6,313 bases of DNA from NCBI GenBank assembly GCA_021163745.1, contig JAGGTM010000007.1:1-6313 (forward strand), in the 5' to 3' direction. This stretch comes from a bacterium. GTDB taxonomy: Bacteria; Patescibacteriota; Minisyncoccia; Portnoybacterales; JAGGTM01. Positions 6,074-6,313 of this stretch are shown here, piece after piece. Each line of letters starts with the position of its first letter. The stretch's first letter is position 1. Below the pieces are notes generated by a model. The model was not told the origin of the DNA, searched no databases, and was given only the letters and a program-made list of their open reading frames with translations. The translations under genes were made by a program, and so were the position numbers.

Positions 6074-6129
6074 CGTTTTGATTTGAATTAAGATTTTAGA
6101 TTTTAGATGTAGATTTAAGATTTGAGATT
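6074..6129. repeat. degenerate heptamer array ending at the parA stop codon
   Basis: Eight 7-bp units run in phase from 6074 to 6129, including TTTAGAT twice at 6095 and 6102, then GTAGATT, TAAGATT and TGAGATT. The last unit reaches the first base of the parA stop codon on the other strand. The units resemble those at 346-394. Confidence 0.6.
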
Positions 6130-6313
6130 TATTTTCTATTATCCAAAGAAATTATCTCTTCTGCCAAACTTCTATATGCTATCGCCCCCTCTGAATCCGG
6201 AGAGTGCTGTAAAATTGTTTTTCCGAAAGAAGGCGCCTCCGCCAACTTTATGCACCGAGGAATTACAGTATCAAAAACATAACCGGGAAAATTTCTAATC
6301 ATCTCTTTCTTTA
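6129..6313 (-). CDS. parA: chromosome partitioning ATPase ParA/Soj, C-terminal part
   Basis: ParA is a deviant Walker A ATPase that forms an ATP-dependent gradient on the nucleoid and pulls ParB-parS complexes. Only the last 60 codons are in the window; the gene continues beyond the right edge, so the Walker motifs cannot be seen. The recognisable part is VIPRCIKLAEAPSFGKTI, the family's conserved segment (usually IPRNVRLSEAPSFG), followed by GAIAYRSLAEEI at the usual distance from the C-terminus. The stop is TAA at 6129-6131. It is upstream of parB on the same strand, as in the standard soj-spo0J arrangement. Cys stands where Asn is common after IPR, a mild variation. No terminator follows the stop; heptamer repeats begin at once. 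Confidence 0.93.
   Translation of the reverse strand, partial: KKEMIRNFPGYVFDTVIPRCIKLAEAPSFGKTILQHSPDSEGAIAYRSLAEEIISLDNRK

Noticed and set aside
5933..6129. CRISPR-like array
   Set aside because: The units are 7 bp, contiguous and without unique spacers.

Overview
The window is AT-rich bacterial chromosome. It carries three housekeeping genes or pairs: DNA topoisomerase I (topA), a RelA/SpoT-type (p)ppGpp enzyme, and the parA/parB (soj/spo0J) segregation pair. Around them are small uncharacterised genes and long low-complexity intergenic DNA. The code is standard: TGA ends topA directly before the next gene. Low GC, short proteins, absent Shine-Dalgarno (SD) sites on the housekeeping genes and degenerate AT-rich repeats between genes suggest an uncultivated lineage such as Parcubacteria/Patescibacteria. 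That assignment is an inference from style, not from a marker gene.

Layout, left to right. Positions 1-420 hold no gene. They consist of degenerate tandem heptamers (CAAAATT, TTTTGAA, CTTTGAG, GATTTGA types) and a GC-rich imperfect inverted repeat. On the minus strand, 422-820 is a self-contained transcription unit for a 90-residue putative zinc-binding protein, with a candidate promoter, a consensus SD and a clear intrinsic terminator. Upstream of it, also on the minus strand, is a 36-codon ORF for a small hydrophobic protein (903-1013) with a near-perfect SD and a good candidate promoter. On the plus strand, topA (1340-3394) and rel (3397-4839) are two bases apart and almost certainly co-transcribed. 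The rel stop codon abuts the stop codon of parB, which runs the other way (4840-5733). A 395-bp gap then separates parB from the 3' end of parA (6129-6313, cut by the window edge). The gap contains a small hairpin, four tandem 12-bp units each centred on the palindrome TTACGTAA, and more heptamer arrays that run up to the parA stop codon.

How the genes work together: TopA relaxes negative supercoils, Rel sets the alarmone level, and ParA/ParB partition the replication origin region. The parA-parB order is the usual one, but the pair is split by repeat-filled DNA and no canonical parS was seen. The palindrome array just upstream of parB is the most interesting unexplained element. The two small minus-strand genes are the most likely undescribed genes.
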